From Peribacillus sp. FSL E2-0218 (GTDB lineage Bacteria; Bacillota; Bacilli; Bacillales; DSM-1321), in the NCBI RefSeq assembly GCF_037992945.1, contig NZ_CP150304.1:5036501-5100500 (forward strand): a DNA stretch of 64,000 nt. The letters are read 5' to 3'. This document shows, piece after piece, positions 42,800 through 51,135 of this stretch. The position numbers and the translations under genes were made by a program. A model generated the notes under the pieces. It ran no database searches and had not been told where the DNA came from. It saw only the letters and a list, made by a program, of their open reading frames with translations. Numbering within the stretch: position 1 is the first letter of the stretch; every line of letters starts with the position of its first letter.

Positions 42800-44293
42800 T
42801 TACCGGTTTCTCCCTCTGTTGGAGCTGCTGCCGGAACCGCCCCTTCGGCTGCTTGGTCCTTGTGCACGCGCCCCTTTGGAACCGCGTCCTTCTTGGCGGC
42901 TGTCTCGTGGATTTTCGCGAGTTTGTGCCTTACCTTTTTCAGGGCGCCTCCCCCGTGAATCCTCACGCTCAGGCCGGCCACCGCGTGGTTTCTCCTTGTC
43001 CAATTCCCGATTGTCCGCCTGGTTCACGGAACGGTGGCTGCCCCTGTTCGGCCCTCTTGTATCTATTCGCTCCCGATGGCGTCTTCCCCCGCCAGTACGC
43101 GGCCGGCGGGCACCGTCTTCAGCGGAATCTTCATAACGCTTCTTTTTATGTGCCACTTCATCAGGCTGGAACATTTTCACGCCTTCAATCGTCCTTCTTT
43201 CGATTTTCATGGAAATCCCTTTTTCCACTTCACTTAAAAGCTGAAGATCCTTCGTCGCGATGAAGGTTACAGCAAGGCCATTCTCGCCCGCCCGGCCTGT
43301 ACGGCCAATTCGATGGATGTAACTTTCCGCATCTTCTGGGACATCATAATTAAATACATGCGTCACGCCTTCTACATCGAGCCCCCGTGCCGCAACGTCG
43401 GTGGCAACCAAGTATTGCAGCTTTGCATCCCTGAAGTTTTTCATGACACGTTCACGCTTGGCCTGTGAGAGGTCGCCGTGCAGTTCTTCGGAATTGAAGC
43501 CAGCGGCCTTTAGGGCATCATTCAATACGGAAACACGGCGTTTCGTGCGGCAAAATATAATGGCCAGATATGGCTGTTCTTCCTTAAGCATGTTCATCAA
43601 TGATGACTGCTTGGCACGGTCGGTCGTCTCGATGACAAGCTGCCTGATTTGCTCGACCGTCACCTGCTCTGCCTTTACAGCGGCCGTCAACGGTCTTTCC
43701 ATGTACCGTTTAGCCAGCTGATGCACTTGTTCAGGCATCGTGGCCGAAAACAGCAGAGTTTGGCGTTGCTCGGGAAGCTGCCCCATGATCTCCTCCACCT
43801 CAGGTAAGAAGCCAATATGGAGCATTTGATCAGCTTCATCGAGCACGAGCGTCCGCGTTTCGGAAAGGTCGATGGTTCCCCTTCGTAAATGGTCCAATAG
43901 CCTGCCAGGTGTGGCGACGACCACCGATATATTCCTTGTCAGCTTCTTCATTTGCTGCTCGACATCTTGTCCGCCATAAACGGCAAGCACTTGAAGCTCC
44001 TCGATTTCATTGGCGAATTTTTTCAATTCCGCAGTGATTTGCAAAGCCAACTCCCTTGTCGGCGTGACGATCAGCGATTGGATGTGGGAGGCCGCGGGAT
44101 CGACTTTTTCCAGGATTGGCAGCAAGAATGCCAGGGTTTTCCCCGTCCCTGTCTGCGCCTTCCCGATGACATCCCTTCCAGCCAGGATATCAGGTATCGC
44201 TTTTTCCTGGATCGGAGTTGGAGTGGCTATTCCTATTTGCTTTAATATCGTATTAATCGCCGGGCTGACGCCAAGGTCGATGAAATTTTTCAT
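42800..44293 (-). CDS. DEAD-box RNA helicase with Arg/Gly-rich tail
   Basis: Predicted protein of 497 residues. Core motifs are in order: Q motif PTPIQEKAIP, I AQTGTGKT, Ia PTRELALQ, II VLDEADQM, III SATMP, V TDVAARGLD and VI HRIGRTGRAG. From about residue 375 the tail is basic and low-complexity, rich in R, G, E and S (GARRPRTGGGRRHRERI, then many RGG/RGR units), typical of RNA-binding tails of CshA-like helicases involved in cold adaptation, ribosome assembly or RNA turnover. Which Csh paralogue it is cannot be settled by eye. Confidence 0.9.
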   Translation of the reverse strand: MKNFIDLGVSPAINTILKQIGIATPTPIQEKAIPDILAGRDVIGKAQTGTGKTLAFLLPILEKVDPAASHIQSLIVTPTRELALQITAELKKFANEIEELQVLAVYGGQDVEQQMKKLTRNISVVVATPGRLLDHLRRGTIDLSETRTLVLDEADQMLHIGFLPEVEEIMGQLPEQRQTLLFSATMPEQVHQLAKRYMERPLTAAVKAEQVTVEQIRQLVIETTDRAKQSSLMNMLKEEQPYLAIIFCRTKRRVSVLNDALKAAGFNSEELHGDLSQAKRERVMKNFRDAKLQYLVATDVAARGLDVEGVTHVFNYDVPEDAESYIHRIGRTGRAGENGLAVTFIATKDLQLLSEVEKGISMKIERRTIEGVKMFQPDEVAHKKKRYEDSAEDGARRPRTGGGRRHRERIDTRGPNRGSHRSVNQADNRELDKEKPRGGRPEREDSRGRRPEKGKAQTRENPRDSRQEGRGSKGARAQGPSSRRGGSGSSSNRGRNR

Positions 44294-44604
44294 GTTATTG
44301 CCTACTTTCTGAATTTCTTCATTTTATTCAATGGTAAATCAACTTGAAATTGTGGATGTATCTTCCTTCGCTTCTGATCATTTTTCTTATTCTGAGCTAT
44401 TTGTAAGTATATCATTATCTAATTTCGAGAAAACCCGTCACATAAAATTTTTCATGCTATTGTACTTTAGTTATTTTTCTAATATAATTTATAAGATTTT
44501 ATTACCGAATCATAAATCGAGCTACTTACTTGAGAAAATGGTAAGCATCTCCTCCTTGTAGTGCTTTGCAAGGATTTTTTGTATATAAAAAAGGGAGTGA
44601 CCGC
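44294..44604 (+). other. pbuO leader and intergenic region
   Basis: AT-rich interval between the divergent helicase and permease genes. Near its end TCCTTG (44553-44558) and CAAGGA (44569-44574) form a short hairpin followed by TTTTTTG, immediately before the pbuO ribosome binding site AAGGGAG. It could act as an attenuator. The conserved core of a purine riboswitch is not visible. Confidence 0.35.
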
Positions 44605-45897
44605 ATGTTTAAATTAAAAGAACGGAATTCAAATATCAAGACGGAAGTGCTTGCGGGGCTTACAACCTTTTTAACGCTGGCTTATATCATCGTTGTAAAC
44701 CCAATGATCCTTTCCGATGCCGGTGTTCCTTTCGACCAGGCTTTCACGGCAACCGTCATTGCCATAATAGTCGGGACCCTATGCATGGCCCTTTTAGCCA
44801 ATTACCCGATCGTCATAGCGCCGGCAATGGGATTGAACGCCTATTTTGCCTATTCGGTTCTCGGGACCCATGATATCTCATACACTGTCGCCTTTTCGGC
44901 AGTTTTTGTTACCGGGATCATCTTCATCCTTTTATCGCTCACTTCATTCCGGTCGAAGTTGATCGAAGCCATCCCCAACAATTTAAAGCATGCAATCAGT
45001 GCCGGGATCGGCCTTTTCATCACGTTCATCGGGCTTCGTCTGTCAGGTGTCGTAACACAGCATGAATCGAACCTTGTAACGCTTGGAAGCTTCAGGGAGC
45101 CGAGTGTAGCGCTCACACTGATTGGTTTGGTCATCACGATCGTGCTGATCGTTCGTAATGTACAGGGAGCGATATTCATCGGCATGATCCTGACGGCCAT
45201 CATCGCTTTCTTTACAGGTCAGTTGAAAATCGATGGTCTTGTGTCGACCCCTTCGCTACCAGAAGGAATCATCGTCGCGAATCCCATCACGTCCATTGCG
45301 GATGTCATCAACTATGGACTTTACGGCGTCGTCTTCTCCATCCTGCTTGTCATGCTTTTCGATACGACGGGAGCCCTTTTGGGAATCGTGCGTCAGGCTG
45401 GTTTGCTCAAGGATAATAAGCTTGAGAAATCGGGCAGTGCTTTTTTTGCGGATTCAGTCGGCACGACCGTCGGCGCCATGTTCGGTACTAGCCCGACGGC
45501 AGCATCCGTCGAATCCTCCGCTGGGGTGGGAGCCGGCGGCAAGACAGGTTTAACCGCACTTGTAGTGGCGATCCTTTTCTTGATAACCGCTTTTTTCAGC
45601 CCACTGATAGGGGCTGTTTCAAATGTAGCGGCCATCACGGCACCAAGCTTGATCATCGTCGGAAGCATGATGATCAAAAGCATAAACGAAATTGATTGGA
45701 CACACTTTGACGAATCCTTCCCAGCCTTTTTGGTGATTGTCGCCATGCCGTTAACGTCGAGCATCGCAAACGGGATAGCGCTTGGATTCATCGCCTACCC
45801 GATTTTGAAATTGGCCAGAGGGAAGTTTCGTGAAGTGCATCCTTTCGTGTACATCTTTGCCATCCTGTTTCTATATCAACTGATTTTCCTAGCTTGA
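44605..45897 (+). CDS. pbuO: guanine/hypoxanthine permease PbuO (NCS2 family)
   Basis: Predicted protein of 430 residues with 12-14 hydrophobic segments of the AzgA-like NCS2 subfamily. Blocks are LAGLTTFLTLAYIIVVNP near the N-terminus, IAPAMGLNAYFAYSV near residue 75, VMLFDTTGALLGIVRQAGL near 250, GTSPTAASVESSAGVGAGGKTGLTAL near 293 and AFPAFLVIVAMPLTSSIANGIALGFI near 370. It resembles B. subtilis PbuO (YtiP) more than PbuG at its N-terminus (MFKLKERNSNIK). AAGGGAG sets the ATG at 44605, not the upstream ATG of the frame. Confidence 0.88.
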   Translation: MFKLKERNSNIKTEVLAGLTTFLTLAYIIVVNPMILSDAGVPFDQAFTATVIAIIVGTLCMALLANYPIVIAPAMGLNAYFAYSVLGTHDISYTVAFSAVFVTGIIFILLSLTSFRSKLIEAIPNNLKHAISAGIGLFITFIGLRLSGVVTQHESNLVTLGSFREPSVALTLIGLVITIVLIVRNVQGAIFIGMILTAIIAFFTGQLKIDGLVSTPSLPEGIIVANPITSIADVINYGLYGVVFSILLVMLFDTTGALLGIVRQAGLLKDNKLEKSGSAFFADSVGTTVGAMFGTSPTAASVESSAGVGAGGKTGLTALVVAILFLITAFFSPLIGAVSNVAAITAPSLIIVGSMMIKSINEIDWTHFDESFPAFLVIVAMPLTSSIANGIALGFIAYPILKLARGKFREVHPFVYIFAILFLYQLIFLA

Positions 45898-45906
45898 TCG
45901 TTTCCA

Positions 45907-45935
45907 GAGGGGCCCCGTGGGTCCCTTTTTTTTAA
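45907..45935 (+). terminator. terminator of pbuO
   Basis: GGGGCCC and GGGTCCC pair around CGT, followed by eight T residues. Confidence 0.88.
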
Positions 45936-46032
45936 AACAAGGCTCTGTTAAAGGTAAATGATGATATCTTATGCTTGTCCGAAATCCTGCTATAATTAGA
46001 ATAAGAACAGGAGTTCGAGTGATATCAAGGTG

Positions 46033-46435
46033 AGCAAATCGTTTAGCAACTTATTAAGGTATATCGACACATTACCACATACATAAAAAGAACACGTTTA
46101 CCAATGGGTTAAACGCTATGTTAAACCTTCTTCCTCTGCTGGTGGTAGTTTAATTAATGAAAGGAGAGAAACTCGCTTCAAGGATGGATTTGAGTGTCCA
46201 CATTGTTCGATTTGGAAAATATAATGGTCGGCAACGGTATCGCTGTAAATGTTGTGGAAAAACCTTCATTGATACAACTAACACCGTTTTGTACCGTACC
46301 CGAAAATGTAACGAAAGCACTAAACAGCATATCAAGGAATTTCTACTAACATCATTTGTATTTGAAATGACGGATACTTATGATAGCTTACGTCTCTCTA
46401 AATTCTCCTTAATTTTATTCATATGGAATTTTTAG
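46033..46435 (+). pseudogene. broken IS1595-type transposase
   Basis: Fragments in two frames: RETRFKDGFECPHCS in one frame and then, after a shift near 46215, GRQRYRCKCCGKTFIDTT and YRTRKC. Together these make the two C..C pairs of the zinc-ribbon that opens IS1595-family transposases. The sequence ends near 46410, and no DDE nuclease domain follows, so the gene is inactive. Confidence 0.8.
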
Positions 46436-46463
46436 ATAATATTAGATGAAAGGAGAGGATCTA

Positions 46464-46958
46464 GTGAAGCGGATTACCATTTTTTTTATATCATTGTTAT
46501 CCCCAATGATATTATTGAGTGGATGCAGTCTAAATGCTGATTCAAAAACTGATTTGTTTCAATATAAGAATTCATATGTTGGTGATAACAGTGCAGTTGG
46601 GAATATCGTAAAAGAATTGGCACACAACAAAGAGTTGAATCAAATTTCACTGGAAACCAAGAAAGAACCATATGGAATTACTTTGGAATACATTGATATT
46701 GATGCGGAAAAAGTAGATAAAGAAATGAAAGAAACTGTAATATCAAACTCTACATTTCTTTTTGCTTTGATCAAAAATGTAGATTGGATTACATTCAAAT
46801 TTCCAGACAATGAATTCTCTGTAACAAAAGAGAAATTACAAGAGTGGTACAACAATAAGTTGGATGGATTTGAAAATGAACAGGACTTAAAGAAACGGAT
46901 ACAGGAACACCTGAAGTCTGAGGAATCAGTTAATCAGTTTTTTAACAGTAGAAAATAA
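46464..46958 (+). CDS. lipoprotein with DUF4825-like domain, cargo of the element
   Basis: Predicted protein of 164 residues. The signal peptide MKRITIFFISLLSPMILLSG leads to a lipobox cysteine (LLSGC). The mature part (TDLFQYKNSYVGDNSAVGNIVKEL...YGITLEYID) matches the pattern of DUF4825 domains found in Firmicute lipoproteins and BlaR-like proteins; their function is unknown. GGAG eight bases before a GTG at 46464 fixes the start; an ATG at 46446 is also in frame but would put charged residues before the signal. Codon use is AT-rich. It lies wholly inside the inverted-repeat element downstream of the transposase remnant. Confidence 0.75.
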   Translation: MKRITIFFISLLSPMILLSGCSLNADSKTDLFQYKNSYVGDNSAVGNIVKELAHNKELNQISLETKKEPYGITLEYIDIDAEKVDKEMKETVISNSTFLFALIKNVDWITFKFPDNEFSVTKEKLQEWYNNKLDGFENEQDLKKRIQEHLKSEESVNQFFNSRK

Positions 46959-47067
46959 AAGTGCTCTTAACCAGAGACTTTTATTTTTTAGGTTCAATAA
47001 CTAACTTTAACAGAGCTTAAAACAAAAAAGGATATCCAACTTGCCGTCGGATATCCTTCTCTTTCAT

Positions 47068-47613
47068 TCATTGATTCATTTGATCGAGAAAATCTCCAAG
47101 AAGATCGTCGAGGTTCTCCTCTTCCGTCTCCGGTTCTTCCTCTTGCCGTTCCAATTCATTCAAGCCCCAGTCAAAGTCATCCAGTTCCTTCTTGGGCAAG
47201 TTTTCCTGGACTTCCATGATCGGATCGTCTTCCTCCGGTTCGGCCTGTAAATATGGTTCCTCATTCAATACATTGCCGTTTAAAGACGCAAGCAACGCCG
47301 TAGCGCGTAAAGGATCGGATAAAAGGTGATACATGATCGTTCCGAGCATAGCTTCCGAGTGGGAATGCTTGAGCCAATCACGCTGCGATTTGCTTAGCTT
47401 ATTCGGCATCGGCAGGGCGATCATTTCCCGATCCTGATGGGTGGCTTGCCCGACTCCATCGAGAACATACTCGGCAATTTTACTGGAAAAATTCCTTCTT
47501 TCCGTTTCCTTCAATTTCTGTAGCAGCCTTAACGTATAATCTGATACATCCGAAGGGATACGAAAAGTGATGGCTTGTCCTCTCTTAATTTCAGAAGAAG
47601 CTGTTTTTTTCAT
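47068..47613 (-). CDS. ParR-like DNA-binding adaptor (ribbon-helix-helix)
   Basis: Predicted protein of 181 residues. Residues about 8-50 (GQAITFRIPSDVSDYTLRLLQKLKETERRNFSSKIAEYVLDG) read as a beta-strand followed by two helices, as in ribbon-helix-helix proteins such as ParR. The C-terminal ~60 residues are strongly acidic (EPEEDDPIMEVQEN, EEEPETEEENLDDLLGDFL), reminiscent of tails that contact filament ends. It lies eight bases after the actin-like gene on the same strand, the standard parMR order. Name and role are inferred from this pairing and fold. Confidence 0.72.
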   Translation of the reverse strand: MKKTASSEIKRGQAITFRIPSDVSDYTLRLLQKLKETERRNFSSKIAEYVLDGVGQATHQDREMIALPMPNKLSKSQRDWLKHSHSEAMLGTIMYHLLSDPLRATALLASLNGNVLNEEPYLQAEPEEDDPIMEVQENLPKKELDDFDWGLNELERQEEEPETEEENLDDLLGDFLDQMNQ

Positions 47614-47621
47614 TCTCCCAC

Positions 47622-48818
47622 CTATTTAATGGAGCCTGTTCTTTGCTCTTTCCTCTTTGGATGGGCTTGATTTTGTTCCTTTTTTGCATTCCGGCGATTG
47701 AAGTCCGAAATCAATTTATAATAGGCGTTTGCCATCATCCAAACGCTTTCCCGCTCGTCTTCGAAAAAGTCGATATTGTAGCCATCGAAATTTTGGTTCA
47801 ATGTTTTCAAGTAATCTTTCAGGACAATCGATCCCCCGCCAACAAAGTAGCAAATTTCCGTTTGGGAATTTTTTTGCCAGACGTTGCGCAGGTGGCGATA
47901 TTGTTTCTTGGCAAGCTCACCTAAAATACGGTCGACGATATCATGCACGCTTGTCCGGCTTCCGCGGACCATGATATGATTGCGATCATTTTTCTTCGTG
48001 ATGATTTCAACGACATCGCGCCTGCTGTCCAGCTCGACACCATGTTTTTTCCTGATTTCCTCACGGATCGACTCAAGCGCTTCAGCCACTCCCAAGTTGA
48101 AACCTTGCGCCTTATCGTCGTCTACTTTACGGTTTTTAATGACCGCGATATCCGTCGAAAGTCCGCCGATATCCTGAATCAGTATCCTTCTATCTATTAA
48201 TTCACGGTTGATGATATTCAAGTCATTGTCCATGACCAAATTGATATAAGCAGCAAAGCCCTCTGGATAGACCTTCACTTCATCGAATTTGATATTGACC
48301 TTCAACCCTTGGTATTTAGGGGTAATCAGGAATTCCACCTGATGGACCGAACCTAGTAACTTCGAGCGGTACCCGACGTCTTTTCCTTCTTTAACCTCAC
48401 GAAGGGGCAAGCCGGTTCCAAGTGTATAATTGGCTTCCACAACATTATTCACTTTTTTGAATGTATCATTGTTCCCTTGTTTGGCAGCGTCCAAAGCCAG
48501 GGCTGCAAAAAGCATGACCAATGTTTGATCTTCTTCCGATTTACTGCTTCCCATATCCAATTCGGTAGGGTTATCACTCTTTGTTGCCAGATTCCCGACG
48601 CGATAGATGGCATTATTATCTTGCAGGGCTGGTGAATGAACTCTGATATGAATCCCTTCCAACGGGTTTTTTTCATCAAGTTCTTCAATCCCGATGACCG
48701 GGCGATCTTCTATGTCCTTTGCAATGACGTTTGGTATATATAGCTCTGACTCTAGCTTTCCAAAAATAGCTTTGATAGCATCATTACCTACGTCTACTGC
48801 TGCGATTCTAGAACTCAT
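47622..48818 (-). CDS. ParM/Alp-type actin-like ATPase
   Basis: Predicted protein of 398 residues with the ParM/StbA actin-like layout. Phosphate loop 1 is IAAVDVGNDAIKAIFG at the N-terminus, phosphate loop 2 QDIGGLSTDIAVIKN near residue 215, and the adenosine motif YFVGGGSIVLKDYL near 330. LGTGLPLREVKEGKD near 135 matches the T.LPLREV-type segment of ParM homologues. Such proteins polymerise into filaments that push plasmid copies apart. Here the pair lies among chromosomal core genes, so it may come from an integrated plasmid or act on the chromosome. The upstream TGTNTAC repeats and the adaptor gene complete a type II partition cassette. Confidence 0.85.
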   Translation of the reverse strand: MSSRIAAVDVGNDAIKAIFGKLESELYIPNVIAKDIEDRPVIGIEELDEKNPLEGIHIRVHSPALQDNNAIYRVGNLATKSDNPTELDMGSSKSEEDQTLVMLFAALALDAAKQGNNDTFKKVNNVVEANYTLGTGLPLREVKEGKDVGYRSKLLGSVHQVEFLITPKYQGLKVNIKFDEVKVYPEGFAAYINLVMDNDLNIINRELIDRRILIQDIGGLSTDIAVIKNRKVDDDKAQGFNLGVAEALESIREEIRKKHGVELDSRRDVVEIITKKNDRNHIMVRGSRTSVHDIVDRILGELAKKQYRHLRNVWQKNSQTEICYFVGGGSIVLKDYLKTLNQNFDGYNIDFFEDERESVWMMANAYYKLISDFNRRNAKKEQNQAHPKRKEQRTGSIK

Positions 48819-48943
48819 CTAAAAACATCCCCTTTTTCATAGAAAAAAATTTAAGTGAAGCATCCTTCTCAAGGATAGAAAAAATTGCCACGATAGTCAA
48901 TCCTTCATAAGTTGTAGCTATATTTGTCGAAATGTTTTCAAAT

Positions 48944-49068
48944 TGTTTACAATAGGAACAAATATGTACACACCTTATATATAGCCATGTGTACATGTTT
49001 GTAAACATGTTTACATATTTGTGTACAATACATCTATCTTTGTTTACTTGTATACGTTTTTGTAAACA
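48944..49068. repeat. nine TGTNTAC heptamers, parC-like site
   Basis: TGTNTAC occurs in either orientation at 48944, 48966, 48988, 49001, 49008, 49020, 49041, 49049 and 49062. The copies at 49001-49014 form the perfect 14-bp palindrome GTAAACATGTTTAC. Many intervals are 20-22 bases, about two helical turns. The array covers the promoter of the actin-like gene, as in parMRC systems where ParR binds repeats that are both centromere and operator. Confidence 0.75.
48976..49005 (-). promoter_or_regulatory. promoter candidate of the parM-like operon
   Basis: On the minus strand TTTACA (49000-49005), then TATATA at 16- or 18-base spacing (48976-48983). It is buried in the heptamer array, which suggests autorepression by the adaptor protein. 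Confidence 0.5.
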
Positions 49069-49184
49069 CCCAAATAATGTATTCCGCATCTCCCCCCTCC
49101 TTCAAAAAACAAGCGTATAAAAAGTGATTTTGGGTATGGTAATAAATGGACAATTCACTATTGGAGAGTAATGGAGGTAATTAC

Positions 49185-50705
49185 ATGACTGAGAAAAATA
49201 CAGATCTTCCTCAATTCCCGGAACCTTTTTGGCGTAATGCATTGGATTTTCCCTCATTTGCTAAGTTGGATTCGGATATCACCACCGATATCTTAATCGT
49301 GGGCGGCGGAATTACCGGAATCACTTCTGCTTACCTTCTAGCGAAACAGGGGGTAAAGGTCACACTCATTGATGCAGGCAAAATCCTGAATGGAACGACA
49401 GGACACACGACAGCGAAAATCACGGCCCAGCATGGCCTCATTTACGATCAATTGATCACGGACCATGGAGCAGAGAAGGCCAAGCTTTATTATGAAGCGA
49501 ATGCTGAAGGAATGCAGCTAATCAAAGACCTGGTCGCCGAACATTCCATCGACTGTGACCTGACCGCACAGGATGCCTATGTTTACGCGAATACGGATGA
49601 ATATAAAAACAAAATCCAAAAAGAACTGAAAGCCTATCAAAAGCTTGGCATCAGGGGTGACTACACCGATGAAATCCCGTTCTCCATCCCTTGTAAAGCT
49701 GCCGTGATCATGAAGGATCAAGCCCAGTTTCACCCGTTGAAATATTTAACGGCGCTGATTTCCACAATCCAGGAGGCTGGCGGCACAATCCACGAATATA
49801 CAACGGCAATGAAAATTGAAGACGGCGATCCACCGACCGTCTTGACTGATACGGGACATAGCATCAAAAGCAAGCAAGTAATCGTGGCTTCCCACTTCCC
49901 TTTCAATGATGAAACGGGCCTATATTTCGCCCGTGTGCATGTAAAAAGGTCGTATGTACTGGCAATCAGGACCGAGAAGGAGTATCCCGGCGGCATGTAT
50001 TATTGTGCCGACAGCCCTTCACGCTCCCTCCGCTACACGGAAGGTGAAGCTGGCGAGAAGCTGATCCTTGTCGGCGGCGATGGCCATAAAACGGGGCAGG
50101 GAGTCTCGACGATCGAGCATTATGAAGCTTTGAAAGACTTCAGCTCGAACTATTTCGATGTTACGGATATTCCTTATCGCTGGTCGGCACAGGATATCGT
50201 GACACCGGATAAGATTCCCTTCGTCGGTCCGGTGACCCCCAATCATCCAAACGTCCTGATTGCTACCGGTTATGCTAAATGGGGCATGACCAATGGATCG
50301 ATCGCTGCAAAGATCATGACCGACCATATTTTGCAAAAGGACAATCGGTATGCCGATTTGTATAACCCTTCCCGCTTAAAGGGTTTGATGAATATGGTCG
50401 AAGACAATGCCGATGTCGCGAAGCATATGATTAAGGGGAAATTGGCCGTCATCCAAAAAACTCCAGAGGATGTAGGCATCGATGAAGGAGCGATCGTGAA
50501 AGTCGACGGAGACAAGGCGGGCTGTTACCGCGATCATGACGGCCAGCTTCATATCGTCGACTCCACGTGTACCCATATGGGCTGCGAGGTTGTCTGGAAT
50601 AGCGGTGACCGTACATGGGACTGCCCTTGCCATGCCTCTCGGTTCTCCATCACAGGAGAGGTGCTGAATGGCCCAGCTGTCGAGCCTTTGAAGAAAATAC
50701 AATAA
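49185..50705 (+). CDS. FAD-dependent oxidoreductase with C-terminal Rieske domain
   Basis: Predicted protein of 506 residues. The N-terminal DAO-type fold has the dinucleotide motif ILIVGGGITGITSAYLLAKQG near residue 35 and GTTGHTTAKITAQHG near 70. The C-terminal ~85 residues are a Rieske [2Fe-2S] domain with CTHMGC near 455 and CPCHASRF near 478, giving the 2 Cys and 2 His ligands. The architecture is that of B. subtilis YhfW. The substrate is unknown; electron transfer between FAD and the cluster is inferred. GGAGG sets the ATG at 49185. Confidence 0.88.
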   Translation: MTEKNTDLPQFPEPFWRNALDFPSFAKLDSDITTDILIVGGGITGITSAYLLAKQGVKVTLIDAGKILNGTTGHTTAKITAQHGLIYDQLITDHGAEKAKLYYEANAEGMQLIKDLVAEHSIDCDLTAQDAYVYANTDEYKNKIQKELKAYQKLGIRGDYTDEIPFSIPCKAAVIMKDQAQFHPLKYLTALISTIQEAGGTIHEYTTAMKIEDGDPPTVLTDTGHSIKSKQVIVASHFPFNDETGLYFARVHVKRSYVLAIRTEKEYPGGMYYCADSPSRSLRYTEGEAGEKLILVGGDGHKTGQGVSTIEHYEALKDFSSNYFDVTDIPYRWSAQDIVTPDKIPFVGPVTPNHPNVLIATGYAKWGMTNGSIAAKIMTDHILQKDNRYADLYNPSRLKGLMNMVEDNADVAKHMIKGKLAVIQKTPEDVGIDEGAIVKVDGDKAGCYRDHDGQLHIVDSTCTHMGCEVVWNSGDRTWDCPCHASRFSITGEVLNGPAVEPLKKIQ

Positions 50706-50806
50706 TGGTCCTCACCTAATGGTCGACTAGGCCCGCTGTTTTCCTTATACTGAAGTTACTGCATGAACGAATCGTTGCAAATACCTCAAAAAGGATGGGA
50801 TCGAGC

Positions 50807-51001
50807 ATGAACGGTAAAAACCGGAAAGATATTACACCAGGTACGTCTGTAGATATTGTACTGAAAGCTGATCAACGCAGCGGTAAACTGACAAACGGAA
50901 CGGTAAAGGATATTTTGACCAACTCCAGCAGTCACCCACATGGAATAAAAGTAAGATTGACCGATGGCCAGGTTGGTAGGGTCCAAGTCATCCATAAGTA
51001 A
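50807..51001 (+). CDS. ywbE: YwbE-family protein (DUF2196)
   Basis: Predicted protein of 64 residues: basic start MNGKNRKDITPGTSVDIVLK, then SGKLTNGTVKDILTNSSSHPHGIKVRL and VGRVQVI. This is the compact beta-rich DUF2196/YwbE family, of unknown function. AAGGATGGG precedes the ATG at 50807 and a terminator follows directly. Confidence 0.85.
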   Translation: MNGKNRKDITPGTSVDIVLKADQRSGKLTNGTVKDILTNSSSHPHGIKVRLTDGQVGRVQVIHK

Positions 51002-51005
51002 ACCG

Positions 51006-51032
51006 CACTCGGTCCAGGCCGAGTGTTTTTTT
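51006..51032 (+). terminator. terminator of ywbE
   Basis: CACTCGG and CCGAGTG pair around TCCAGG, followed by seven T residues. Confidence 0.9.
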
Positions 51033-51135
51033 GATTTTTCAAGCAAACGGGAATGACAGCGATATTTCAATCATGTTTCCCGCCCATACTTCGTACAATA
51101 GGGTTATGTATCTCTTTAAAAAGGCTGGTGTCATA

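Larger units (their letters stand above)
45941..47019 (+). mobile_element. degraded IS1595-like element carrying a cargo gene
   Basis: The ends are inverted repeats sharing GCTCTGTTAAAG (left end at 45941, right end read backwards from 47019). The element is flanked by an identical 8-bp direct repeat TAAAACAA (45933-45940 and 47020-47027), the target duplication size expected for IS1595-family transposition. Inside are a frameshifted, truncated transposase with a zinc-ribbon and an intact lipoprotein gene. The transposase lacks its DDE catalytic part, so the element could move only with help from another copy. Confidence 0.82.

Noticed and set aside
44340..44600. Purine riboswitch ahead of the purine permease
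   Set aside because: None of the conserved core words of the purine aptamer could be found in the leader.
48944..49068. Plasmid replication origin iterons
   Set aside because: No replication initiator gene is nearby; the array sits at the parM-like promoter, so a partition site/operator is the better reading.
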